Shown here: positions 24,523 to 36,500 of the stretch, in pieces | Layout of the letters: each line of letters begins with the position of its first letter | Numbering within the stretch: the first letter of the stretch is position 1 | Origin: Temnothorax longispinosus | Taxonomy: Eukaryota; Arthropoda; Insecta; Hymenoptera; Formicidae | DNA: 64,000 nt | Assembly (NCBI RefSeq): GCF_030848805.1 | Contig: NC_092368.1 | Coordinates: forward strand, 12,578,856-12,642,855 | Direction of reading: 5' to 3' | The notes under the pieces: generated by a model | Told to the model about the DNA's origin: nothing | The model's database searches: none | The model's input: the letters and a program-made list of their open reading frames with translations, nothing else | Position numbers and translations under genes: made by a program

Positions 24523-25262
24523 CCATAGTAGGAATTTACTACACGGATATATAGTCTCTGGGCTATACTGGTAACACTGTCATTTACGAAAAAATTGAGA
24601 TAAAGGAGAACTTTGACTTCTACTTAAAGATATTAAAAGTTGTATGAAGAATCACATGTCGTCAATTAATTTGCTAAGGAAACATGCATGAATGCAAACT
24701 TGCAATACAAATATGCAAAACTACTCGAAATTGTTCACATATTTTTGTATGCAAATCGACAGTAAGATTCAGAAAAAGACTTTAAGGCTTCGTAAAAATG
24801 TCGAATAATCTCTATTCACATAATGTTGCATGTTATACTTGAGGAAACTTGACTTGGTTAGGTGGCGTGAGTGTGAGTGGATGCGAAGCGAGCGTGTGAG
24901 AAAAGTATAAGCGGTAATTAGACGAATAGTTGTAAAGGCGAGGTGAATAAGTGTAGTAGGATGAGTGAGAAGGTAAGATAAGGAAGGACGGTGATTGAAG
25001 GGAAAGGTAGGCGAACAGTAGGATAGGAATTAAGAGAAGGAAAGAAACCGCCAAAGGAGTGAGGTTAGAGGACGAGCGAGCGCGGGAGGATTATGGCGGG
25101 AAAAGAGGCGGGAAGCGCGGGAAAGGTAGTGAAGACAAGGCAGGATAGTAAGCAGAGGAAATTAGTTGCGGACGAAAAGGATAATGGAAAGAAAGTAACG
25201 TTTAGGTTAGAAGACGGTAAAGGAAAAGGGGATGAATGGCAGAAAATAGGGAAGGATTTATA

Positions 25263-28200
25263 GGTTTGTTCGCGTCGCATACTCCAAAATATACACCAGA
25301 GACACTTGGATCACGGATAAAGGGTGGCGATTGGAGCAGATGAGTTTTTGGAGTGCGTTGGAGCATGGTGGGGCTAGGGACCCTCTAGTAAGGGATGAGC
25401 AAACACGCCGGATACGCCGCCATTCGAGGGTCAGAAGCAATAGCCGCGCGATGTTTCAAACTCGCAGCAATAAATACTTTGAAAACAATCAAATAAAGAA
25501 TAAAGAAATAAAGAACAAAACATATATTTGTTTTAAACAGACACAATACAATACATTAATACAATATATTTCACATTAATAAAAACGAAGCAAAATAAAC
25601 TGTTTGAAATAAAACAATTAACATATAAATTAATATATATTATTGCACGTTCGAATGCATAGCCATTGTTTTACTACTTCTAATATTCTTCTTCTTTGAA
25701 TTCTTATTCTGGGATGCAATTCTTAATCTAAACGTAGTATATCTATTAATAATTTTTTTTTTAAATTATGACAATCCGGAACAGTAGAATAAGGAATCTC
25801 TTCAAATTTTGAAACAAAGAATTGTTTTACATTTAATTTTGCATGTGAAGAACAGATTGTCTTATAGTAAGCCCGAAATATTTTTTCCATAGATAGGAAA
25901 TAATTAAATGTTGTAGTATTAACAAAAAATAAAGTATCTTTTTTACTTTTCTTTTTTATACGAATTAGCTTTGAATAATGAAATATTTTTGGCGTTTTAG
26001 AACCTGTATATTTTAGACAATCATAACACGTTTTTTGGTTTTTACTAATATTACCCACTATATATCCAGCTATATAATATAATCCATTTAATTCAATATT
26101 GTTTAGCTCAATGTTTTTGTGCGGTATATTTATATTTAATGTTCGATCTTGAATTGTACTGTTCTTTTGTTCGTCTCTATTATTTTTTATATTTTGTAAA
26201 AATTCTGATAAAAATGTTCTATCATCTTCGTCATAATTTCCAGAAGAAACATTTGTCATATATTGGGAAACACAAATAAGTTTTATATTATTTGTAAATT
26301 GTAAACAATTTGGACATTCGTTTTTAGTTCTAACTACACTAAATACATTTTCTAAGCAATCTTGAGTAAATCTGGACCCAAGAACAAACTGAAAATTCCT
26401 TTCATTTAATAAGTATTCCGACACTTCAAGAAATGATGTAGTAGATATCACAACGGATGTTTGAAACGGTTTCCATTGATTCTTTGTACCGACGTTTACT
26501 GAGGAAAAAAACTGTATGATATCTTTTAGGTGTATTATTGCATTTTCGTAACATTCCATATTCTTTTTTCCTAATCCAAACGCTGGATGACGTGCAGTCA
26601 TTATTCTGAACCAACGAACAATAAAGTCTACAAACCATGCAGTAGTGTAATATTCTTCTTTAGAATGCATTTCGGCCAACAATTTTAAACCAGAGCTTGT
26701 TTCATCATTTAAAACACTAGTAGCACTACTGACTCGCATTTTTAAGAAATGTTTTTTTGTATCTAAATGTTCTGGTGTAAGTTTTGGAGCGAGTTGAAAT
26801 TCTAAATTTTCTTGGGCAGAAAGTAATTCTTTGAAATGTGAGGCTTTAACAGTATTACTTGGCAAATTGTACTTTTCAACAAAAATATCAGGAATTTCCA
26901 AAACTTCATTTGTAAAAAGACCACTTTTAATATTTTTAAAGGCATGTGGAGTATCGCCAAAAAACCATAATTTTCTATTTTTATCGCAAGGATGTATACA
27001 TGAATTACTCACAGTGGAGTATCTATTCACTGAAATATTAAATGAATTCCACATACTTTGATTTGACGCGCCCATATCGGATATATAGAATGGACTCGTA
27101 AACCTATTTCTTCGCACTTTTTAATAATTTCTATGATAATTGGTTTATATGTTCTTCCGCATGTTTTCTTATTTGTAAAATAGTATGCGACTATCTGCTT
27201 CCATCGGCTTGCTAAACCTGCTATTAAAAAAACTAATGCTTGATCAGCTTCGCCACTATGATCAGGTAAACTTACTTGACCTAGCATTTCCTTTGTAGAG
27301 TTATCATATATATTTCCAGGCGTAATACTCATCTCATCTAATACTATAGCATACAGTCTTTGTCTATTTCTTCAAATTGTAAAACTTTAATGCGTAAGAA
27401 ATAAAAAATTTCATCTATTAAACCGCTTCTAAATTTTAAATTTTCCAGTCTGTTGGTTAATGTTCGAAGAGAAGGTAATGGATATCCCTGCTTTAACAAT
27501 TCTAAATAACCCGAAGTACCACATGCAAATTTCAACCTGTACGATTTTAATAAAGTAGCGTTACACCATTTGGCCACTTTCTTATTTTTATTTGTTAAAA
27601 ACTTTACTTGGTCATCATTAAAAAATTTAGACGTAACTTCTACAATGGAATTCCTTTTACATACTTCTTTTTCAAGGCGCCGTAGTTTTAACTGTAATTC
27701 TTTTTTATATGTATTGTTTGTTGTCTTCATTTTCTTTATGATTCGATTTGCCTTCCTCAATTTTCTCTCCAATTGTTGATTTTTTTCTAAACATTTCTTC
27801 ATTTCATCTGTTATTGCTATATCTGGATTGAGAGAGAGAGAGGGAGAGAGAAAGAGATTTTCACAATCAGGTGAATCAGGTACCAAATCGTTATTTTTCT
27901 TCATCCTTTTAGGAGGTATTATATCTGTAATTTCTACATCGTCTTCCGGTGGCTTTTCTGAATTAACAATGTTTTGTTTTCTTTTTAAAATGCTGACAAA
28001 GTGCATTTTTGGCATTTGTATAGTACCTACAAAAGAATAAAAAGCATACACAACTTACTCCTGACATGAGTTAATGCATAGTTGCATTTGCACCTTATTT
28101 GTAAAGTAGACGTTCTCTTTTTTTGAACTAACATTGGAAAATATTGGCCAAGCATTTCCAATATACAACCAATTAATATTCAGCCAACATGCTACCAATG

Positions 28201-28892
28201 TATTGTGTACTACTAGAGATCCTATTACAACTTACAATTAACGAAGCAGACGTCAAGATATAATCTACTAATTGTTTAATAAATAATGTAACATTAACAA
28301 CTCACCACCTTGTAACATTTCCACATGCAATTCCTTTATTGGTACAGCATTTGGTTTTAATTTTTGTTTCTTTCCAAATATGTTTTCATCTTCCCACATA
28401 TTATCACTAAAATGTTCCTTGAAAAAAAAAAAACATTAGTATAATACATATTAAAATAAATAAATAATAAATTAGGGCTCACAAGGACAAATAAAAAATA
28501 ACCTTAAAATTATAATACTTAAAACTTACATCGCATAATGCAGGATATTTTTGTTGAGGACAGCCAACATTATCTATCCACTTTATTCTTCGGGAAGGAG
28601 ATTGTGGAAAATTAAACATTTTATGACCATTTCTGGTACTATTACGGCAATTACGAGCAGTGCACGTTCGCATTGCAATTGTGGATACTCTAAAATATAA
28701 AATAAAGGCCGATCGCTGCTGAATGCGACTGTCAACTGTCAAAGCTGTGGCCGGTATTACATACAAAAGCTTAGCGCGCCCGTTTTGAAACACGGAAGTG
28801 ACCCTCGAATGGCGGCGACCAATCCGCATCCAGTTGACCTGTTTGCTCATCCCTTACTAGAGGGTCTCTAGGTGGAGCGTGCGACGCGAACA
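25263..28892 (-). mobile_element. P-superfamily (THAP) DNA transposon inside the LINE
   Basis: Ends GGTTTGTTCGCGTCGCA and its complement at 28876-28892. A second inverted pair lies further in (CCCTCTAGTAAGGGATGAGC near 25381, complement near 28850). The coding strand is -, with a THAP exon followed by a P-type transposase. The usual 8-bp target duplication was not found, so the exact ends are uncertain by a few bases. Confidence 0.8.
25723..28673 (-). pseudogene. THAP-domain P-element-type transposase, broken by two frameshifts
   Basis: Exon 1, 28673-28530, holds the start of a THAP zinc finger (MRTCTARNC ... FNFPQSPSRR ... W ... ALCD). Exon 2, 28417-28306, continues EHFSDN, completing C-x4-C ... 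C-x2-H, and ends KPNAVPIKELHVEMLQG. Exon 3 runs from 28026 to the stop at 25723, with a coiled coil, the motif LKFACGTSGYLELLKQGYPL, then VLDEMSITPG, SDMGASNQSMW, GDTPHAFKN and FTQDCLENVFS, the RNase-H-like core seen in P elements and THAP9. One-base frameshifts near 27341 and near 27085 break the frame. Otherwise it would be about 850 residues, normal for the family. Confidence 0.88.
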
Positions 28893-29571
28893 AACCTTAT
28901 GTGAACAGCTCAGCAAAGAACTAAAGGTGCTAAAAGAGGATAGGAGGATGTACAGAGAATACATGAAGGATATAAGAATAAAAGAGAGGGTGTGGGAAGA
29001 AAGTATAAGGGAGGTTAAAGAGAAAATTGAGGATTTGGAGAAAGGTGTAATGGAAAGGTTAGAAGATTTGGAAAAGAAGGTAGGTATGTTCGAAGAGAGA
29101 AGTGAAGGGGGGAACGAGCGTAATTAGTGATAAGGAAAGCAGAGGTAATTATAGTAGAAGAGGGAGTACTTACGCGGGATCCTTCTCAGAGTGCAGCGAA
29201 GATAGGTTAAGTAATTGCAATGGGAAGTATTAGGTACGATTAAGAAGTGGGTGGCGGACAAGGACAGAGAGAGGAGAAGGAGTAATAATAATAAAGGAGA
29301 AGGAGTATAATAATAAAGGGCATATGGCATTACCGAGGAAAGTAGAAAGGGACATGAGGGGAAGGAGGCAGTGGATACAGGACTTTATAAAAGAAAAGTT
29401 AGAAGTAGAATGCAAGGTGGTAAGTAATAGAATCAGCGGGACGGTGTTAGTAGTAGAAATTGAGAGTGAAGAAAAAAAAAGGAAATAATGAGAAATAAGA
29501 GTAAGTTGAAAGGTGGTAAGATCTTTATAGAAAATGATTTAAGCTAGGAGGAAAGAAAAATACAGGAAAAA

Positions 29572-30630
29572 TTGAATAGATGGGCCAAAGAGCAAAGAAA
29601 TAGAGGTAAAGAGATAAAGGTAGGTTATGGAAGGGTAAGAGTGGAAGGAGTCTGGAAAATATGGACGGAGTTGGAAAACGAGTTAGGCAGAGAAAATAGA
29701 ATGGAAGGTGAGGAGAGAGAGGCAGTTGGGGCAGGAACAAGTAAGGGTAATGAGAAGGAACAAAATTTCGGTTAAGCCAGGAAGATGGCACAGGGGAGAG
29801 GGATAAGGAAGGAGATAGAGGGAAAAGGAAAATCGAAAAGGGAGGGAAGAGCATAAAAGGCGGGAAAAGATTTTTGTTTTGGAACACAGCGGGTTTAGTA
29901 AATAAGAACAAAAAGTTTTGGGAATACATAGGTAAGTTTGACTTTGTTAGTTTATGTGAAACGTGGCTGGAAAAAGAGGGATGGGAGAGGATAAAAAACA
30001 GGCTACCAAAGACGCACGAATGGACATGCAGCTATGCTAGGAAAGTAAAAAGAAGAGGGAGAGCAAAGGGAGGTTTTCTAATAGGCAAGAAGAGGGATTG
30101 GGTGAAAGTAGGTAGTAGGTTAATTAAAGAGGAAGAGGGGGATGTAATGGTATCAGAAATAGTAGGAGAAAAAGAAAGTTGTAGGATTTTTTCGATGTAC
30201 AACTCGGGGGGATGGAGAGAGTTGGAGGAAAGAATGAATAGGTTATTGGAGGATGAGGAGGGGGAAGTATTATAATAGGTGGTGATTTTAATATAAGGAT
30301 AGGAGAGTTAGGAGGTTTGAACATAGAGGAGATGGAGTTGGAAAGGAGAAGTAAGGATAAAATAATCAGTAACGGAGGAAGGAATTTTGCAGAATGGGTA
30401 CAAGAGAAAGGATGGTATATATTAAATGGAACGACGGAAGGAGATTGAGGAGGCGAATACACCTATGTAGGAGCTAGAGGTAGTACAATAATAGATTATG
30501 TGATAGTAAGTGAAAATGCGCACGAGAAGATTGTAAAATTTAGGATAGATGACAGAGTGGACTCAGATCATATGCCATTAATTCTGGAAGTGGAAATGGA
30601 GGAAGGTAGTGGACAAGGGAAAGATGAGGA
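29572..30630 (+). pseudogene. LINE ORF2 N-terminal part: endonuclease
   Basis: Apurinic-type endonuclease that would nick target DNA. Readable blocks are FWNTAGLVNKNKKF, FVSLCETWLE, IIGGDFNIRIGELGG, TYVGARGSTIIDYVI and DSDHMPLILEVEM, in the order of the exonuclease-endonuclease-phosphatase fold. A frameshift near 30272 and a TGA at 30445 (W expected, GD-GGEYTYVG) break it. It runs on towards 30783, where the next insertion begins. Confidence 0.75.
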
Positions 30631-30783
30631 AGGAGAAGCAAGAAAAGAAGAGGAAAAAATAGTTGTTCAGTGGGATAAGGATGCTACACAGAAGTATAAA
30701 GAGACGACAGAGGAGTTAGGCAAAGAAGAAGGACAAGTATCCCTGGCGAAAATAAAACGTAAAACAAACGTCAGTAAAGCGTA

Positions 30784-31588
30784 AATTGGAAAGTAAATCG
30801 AGTGTAAGAGAAGAATAACTGAAGTGTAAGCGAAGCACGTAAGAAGCGAAAATTGAGACATTGGAGCGTAAAGAAGGCGACATCCAAACGTTAAAAAAGC
30901 TCTAATCGAGTGTTGTGGAACTCTTCGGCAAGCGCGAAAACAACATTGTCGAATGTAAACGGAGCGTCATCGAGGTCACCGACGAACGTGAATGGAGCGT
31001 TATCGAGTGTTGTGGAATTCTTCGGCAAGCGCGAAAACAACATTGTCGAATGTAAACGGAGCGTCATCGAGGTCACCGACGAACGTGAATGGAGCGTTAT
31101 CGAGTGTTGTGGAACTCTTCGGCAAGCGCAAACAGAACATTGTCGAATGTAAACGGAGCGTCATCGAGGACACCGACGAACGTGAATGGAGCGTTAGAGG
31201 CCACAGGCGAACGCGAACAAAGCGTCGCGGCGTCGTCGAGCTCTCTGGTGAACGTGAACGAAGAGTAATGGAGGCGTTATCGAAACGTAAGAATTTTAGA
31301 ATTTAAATGGATCCAGACGGTATATATTCTAGTTGAATGTCACATTAATTGCTTAATATAATTTGAGTCTAAATTAAAATAAGGGAATTAATAATTGTAA
31401 ATTTTTCATTATCTCTAAGAATGTAATAAAGCTCGTATTACATATAAAAAACAGTATATGTAATATAAATATTGCAATGCATTATGCGATACAAATATTG
31501 CAGAATTAGAAAATATGTAGGTATTTCCGATTATTCCATTCATTGTCATTAATGGAGAAATTAATGATATTGAAGCAGTTAATATGAC
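30784..31588. other. Left part of the insert that separates the two LINE halves
   Basis: LINE similarity stops at about 30783. This stretch holds the 97-bp tandem repeat and AT-rich sequence up to the LTR at 31589, and should be continuous with 39414-40077 on the other side of the LTR element. I found no inverted termini for it. Confidence 0.4.
30908..31240. repeat. 97-bp minisatellite, three copies plus a degenerate part
   Basis: Units starting GAGTGTTGTGGAA begin at 30908, 31005 and 31102. Copies one and two differ at few bases; the third diverges after GGCAAGCGCAAACAG. As 97 is not a multiple of three, the open frames across it shift with each unit, so it is not a coding repeat. Confidence 0.85.
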
Positions 31589-32328
31589 TGTTTGGCGCAC
31601 CGCCGTGTATCATAGTGTAAATAGTAGTTAATGATAGGATTGATTTCGTGTTGTCGTTTCACATTGTTAATTGTACGGTTCTTGTATTGATCAGTTATAC
31701 CGGGTTGAATTATCGCGCCTATTAGCGAAACGTCGGTGGATCGCGATTAGTACACTTGTCGATATTCGCGCGACTCACCCGACTCGTGCTGCCCGCCCAC
31801 GGGTGGCATCCCCAATTATGAGAAGAATTCGGTACTCGCTCGCGCCGTACTTCGCAGGTGCGCGAGCCGGAGAACGAAAGAGAGGGACTCATCAGTCGAA
31901 CGTCGTGAAGCTCACACGTTACCGTTTCGCATGTGCAAACTTGGAGTGCTCGGTCGCCCATCGCAGACCACGAAGGCCTAATCGCTTGATATCCTGCCTA
32001 TCTATGACTGCTTGATATCCTGCCTATCTGTGACTGCTTGCTATCCTGCCTATCTGTGCCTGCTTGCTATACCTGCCGGTCCGTGCCTGCTTGCTATACC
32101 GGACTGTTGCATGCTTTCGCCTTGCACGCCAGAGATCTCGCCAACGGGAGGACGACGTCGACACCCAGGAGGCGCCGGGCAACGACACGGTGAGTCGCCT
32201 CGCATTTTTTGATATTCGTTTGCTTGCTTCGCTTTATTCACTTTCGCGAGGGCACGGGCCCTCTGGTCCTTCGAGAAAATTTGTCGACCAATCGCAAATC
32301 CGGGGAGCGCCTCATACCCCCCCGAGCA
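31589..32328 (+). repeat. 5' LTR of the BEL/Pao element
   Basis: Begins TGTTTGGCGCACCGCCGTGT and ends GAGCA. The promoter and RNA start should lie inside. A short tandem set of CTGCCTATCTGTG / GCTTGCTATACC units lies around 31993-32100. Confidence 0.95.
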
Positions 32329-32329
32329 T

Positions 32330-32347
32330 TGGTCCTTCGAGCCGGAT
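32330..32347 (+). promoter_or_regulatory. Primer-binding site, tRNA-Tyr type
   Basis: TGGTCCTTCGAGCCGGAT, one base after the 5' LTR, is complementary to the 3' end of eukaryotic tRNA-Tyr (ATCCGGCTCGAAGGACCA). It would prime minus-strand DNA synthesis. Confidence 0.8.
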
Positions 32348-33521
32348 GCGCGCGCTAAAGCAATAACGCCGACCTTTCGCTCGTGGATAGCATTTCTTAG
32401 TGGTTTTGATCGCGATTGCATTACAATTAATCAGTCGCGTATTCTACACCCGCCGCGATATCTCTCGGCCGCAACATTGCTTCGCGACGAGAATACGCGC
32501 GGGAAACTTGTCGTTTGATCGCTTTGTGGTTAATTGCTCTTGTCGTTCGTTATTGAATATTGTCGTTAACCGAAATATTCAACATTGGAATATTCTCGGT
32601 TAAGCCATACGTTCTCGCCGCGCCGTCGACGGCCTTGACGCTCGGTCACGGGCCGGCAGCGTATATACACATTTTTTCTACGTAAGCTCGCGTTCCATAA
32701 TAACGCGCTACATTATTTTCGTTGTTGCTGGGTGTGTTTCGGCCAGACTCGAAATACATATTGAAAATACATACGGAAACTATTATTCCGATCGTTGGAA
32801 TTCTCGCAAACATCATTGCCACCGATCGAATATACTGTTCGCCGGCACTGGTTCCCGGTATAAAATATTGTAGCACTCAAGGTAATCTTATTAAAGATTA
32901 TAATTACGATTATAATCACAATTGCAAAGAAGTTGGCGTAATTGATGCTCATGTCGTGGATTATTGCTCGTGTCATGTGTGTACTGCTCATGTCGTATAC
33001 GCTGCTCGTGTCGTAGTTCCGCGCACAACATGTATTGCCGAAAACTTAATCTGAACAAATACTTGAGTGCATTCCTCGTCGTAACCGGGCACCTGTGCCG
33101 ATCTAATTAATAATTTTGATCGTTAAGACAACTATTTTCTTATTTTGTACATCCCTTGCAACCCTCTTCCTTGCTAGCTCTACACTGCATTTGATCCCCT
33201 TTTCTTGTGTTCGCCATTGGCTCTTGCGATTAACAAACTTGTCATTTTGCTTGCGCTATTATATCGTGTTTGAAAAACATTCTATCGGGAATATCGTGCC
33301 TTCGCGCAGGAATCCGAACCGAGCCATCCGTTATTTGTCACCTTGGCGAGCGGAACGGTTGTGTTGTTTTTCTGGCATTCCAAAGTCGAGGCTTTTGTTC
33401 TCTAGTGTCTGTCGACATTTCGTGCTAAGTTGAGTTGTCGTTGCTTTGAGTTCACGTGAACTCCCAACCCTGCGCGCGTGTTCCACTTGTTTGGTTGATT
33501 TAGCGTCGTATTCCGATCATC
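32348..33521. other. Long leader of the BEL/Pao element
   Basis: About 1.2 kb between the primer-binding site and the gag start. It contains only short open frames that do not resemble known proteins, and probably acts as untranslated leader or packaging sequence. Confidence 0.5.
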
Positions 33522-36500
33522 ATGGGCCGAGGTCACATAACTAAACGCGAGCTGTGTATACAGCGGATGAGGGAGATCCATGAGCTGTCGATGCTCGCCG
33601 TGGACAATGAGGCACAGAGGCCAAATTTCCTAGTTAGATACCCTACCGTGGCTGGACTGATTAAGGATTTTGAGGCGGCTCACCTCAAAATAATCCAAGA
33701 CGCCTCAGACGAGGAGTTTACCGCGGAAGACGCAATCCGTAAAGAATTCGATACGATACGCTTCGGAGTAATCGGGCGTTATGAGAAATTTGTGGGCGCC
33801 GACCGTGCGGCCGCCGCGGCCGCCCAGGCCCCGGTCCAAACGTCGTCTATCCGACTGCCCAAAATCTCACTTCCGGAATTCTCGGGAGATCTCGCGCTTT
33901 GGCCCTCGTTCATCGCGTTGTTCAACGTTTCTATTCACGAGAATCGGAGCATCTCCTCCATGGAGAAGTACCAATATCTGGTAGCCTCATTGAAAGGAGA
34001 AGCGCTCAACGTCGTGAAGAACCTCCCCCTCTCCGCCGACAACTACGCGATAGCCTACGACGCCCTGATTTCGCGATATCAGAATAAGCGGAACTTAGCG
34101 GATTACCACGTGGACTTAATGCTAAACGCCAAGCCGTTAAAATTGGAGTCAGTCGCCCCTCTCCGCACGTTGTTGGACACATTTACCGAAAATACGCGAG
34201 CACTGAACTTGTTAGGGTTCCCCACGGACTCTTGGGACTATTTACTCCTCAAATTCTTGTTAGAAAAACTACCTCGTTCGCTTCGCGAGAAATTCGAATC
34301 CGAACACCGGGCAGAGGAGATACCAAAGTACGCGCAACTCACGAAGTTCCTATCGGATCACTGCCGGGTACTCGCGTCCGTATCGGGCCCCACGAATATG
34401 TCGATCAAGTCACAGTCGCCTTCGGCAAAAAAATCCGCATCGGCCTCGTCGCTTGCTACTCAGACTGCCGAGTGTCCGGTGTGCAAAGAACAACATCTCG
34501 TGTTTAAGTGCCCTCGGTTCTTGAAATTGTCCCCTCGGGAAAGGCATTCGACGGCTAAGGCTTCGAACTTGTGCTATAACTGCCTCCGCGCGGGCCACAG
34601 CGTTAATGACTGTCCATCGTCGTGGACGTGTCGGTCGTGTAAGGCCAAACATCACACGCTCCTGCATTTTGAGCAGAACTCGGGCTCGGCAAATGCACCC
34701 ACAGACGCCGAACCGCCCTCCGAATCGGGGATAACGTCATCGCAGGGAAGCGAACCCCTCGTTAGCATGGCTAGTGTCGCGCGGTCGAACCCGATCGTAT
34801 TGTTGTCAACGGTACAAGCCGAAGCGCTCGACGCACACGGAAATCCCTTCCCCGTTCGTATTCTGTTAGATAGCGCGAGCCAACTAAACTTTATCTCCGA
34901 AAGTTGCATGCAGAGGGGTGGTTTCGGACGAACCAAGTGCCATACGGTAGTTCTCGCGGTAAATGATACAAAGGCGGCTGCAACTCGAGGCCGCACCTCA
35001 CTCGTAATACAAGCACAGGGCAGGGAAAGCACGCGCACCCCAGTAGAGGCTACGATTCTTCCGCGCATCTCCGCCCCGTTACCTAGCAGTCAGGTCGAGC
35101 GAAGAGCGTGGAAGCATTTGAACGGATTGCGGCTAGCTGATCCGCGGTATCACCGACCCGGTCCCATCGACATCCTGATCGGCGCAGAAATCTTCGCGTC
35201 GTTACTTCGGGATGGCCGTCGCGTGGGAAAGAAGGGCGAACCAGACGCCTTCAATTCCGTCTTCGGCTGGGTCCTCGTCGGGTCGGTATCGACGCAGGCG
35301 CCGGGATCCACACATTCGTTTATGACTCTCGATTCGTTGGACGCATCTCTTAGTCGATTTTGGCAACTAGACGAGATTCCATCGGTCCCACCGTATTCGC
35401 AGGAGGATAAACGTTGCGAGGAATTATTCGCTCAGACCACGCGTCGGGACGCGTCCGGTCGTTTTGTCGTATCGTATCCTTTCAAAAGGGATAAACCTTG
35501 TTTTGTCGGCACGCGTCAAGTAGCCCTAAATAGATTTCGCGCACTTGAGCGTCGCTTTAAATTAGATGCAGAGTTTAAATTGAACTATAACAAATTCATG
35601 CAGGATTATTTGAATAACGGTTATATGAAAATGATTGAACGGCCGTTTCCGGTGGACGGACCTGTATTCTATTTGCCCCATCATGGGGTAGTTAAATCGG
35701 ATAGCACTACCACAAAATTGCGGGTCGTATTTGACGCCTCGGCGAAGGACTTGAACGGCGTTTCGTTGAACGACGTATTGCGATCCGGGCCTAAGTTACA
35801 GACGGATATAGTCGTGATATTGTTGAGGTTCCGGGTAGGCCGCGTGGCGCTCACTGCGGACGTCAAACAAATGTTCCTTCGGATCTTGGTCGAGCGCGGT
35901 CAATGTGACTACCAGAGAATAGTCTGGCGTTTCTCGGAGAATGATCCGATGTTAGACTACTTGATGTTGACTGTCACTTTTGGATTGACGTGCTCTCCGT
36001 TCCTGGCAATCGCCTGCTTGTTGAAGTTGGCAACGGAAGGCAGAGTGAGCTACCCTCTGGCCGCGGCGGTCTTGGAGGAGAGCGTCTATGTCGACGACGT
36101 GGTGGCGAGCGCCGAATCTGAGGGGGAAGCCCGTGAGCTTCAGCGGCAGCTACAAGCTTTGCTTAGAACCGCGGGTTTCGAGCTCAGGAAATGGGCCAGC
36201 AGCCATCCGTCAGTCTTAGCAGATCTTGATCCGGAGCTTTGCAGTCAATCATTGCTATCGTTTGAACCCTCGGAAGATCAGTTTCTCAAAGTTCTCGGAC
36301 TTCGTTGGTATCCTCAAACGGACAACTTCGGCTTTCAGGTCCACCCGTTGGACAGAGATTGTACCAAACGCACCATTCTTTCGGAACTGGCTCGTATCTT
36401 CGACCCGTTAGGCTTTCTGACTCCCCTCACGTTTGCAGCTAAAAGACTGATACAGCAACTCTGGGTGCTCAAATTAGAGTGGGACGATAGGCCTCCTTCG

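Larger units (their letters stand above)
25093..29127 (+). pseudogene. LINE ORF1 protein, split by a transposon
   Basis: ORF1 appears to start at ATG 25093 (MAGKEAGSAGKVVKTRQDSK) and is cut at about 25262 by the P-type element. It resumes near 28893 with a lysine/glutamate-rich coiled-coil stretch (KIEDLEKGVMERLEDLEKKV) up to a stop at 29127. It lacks recognisable zinc knuckles. A role as RNA-binding ORF1 is inferred from position and coiled coil only. Confidence 0.5.

Noticed and set aside
30908..31200. CRISPR-like array
   Set aside because: The 97-bp units are contiguous with no unique spacers, and the genome is animal; it is a minisatellite.
32012..32421. Frames inside the LTR and leader of the BEL/Pao element
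   Set aside because: The same frames recur in the 3' LTR and match no protein; they are chance frames in LTR sequence.
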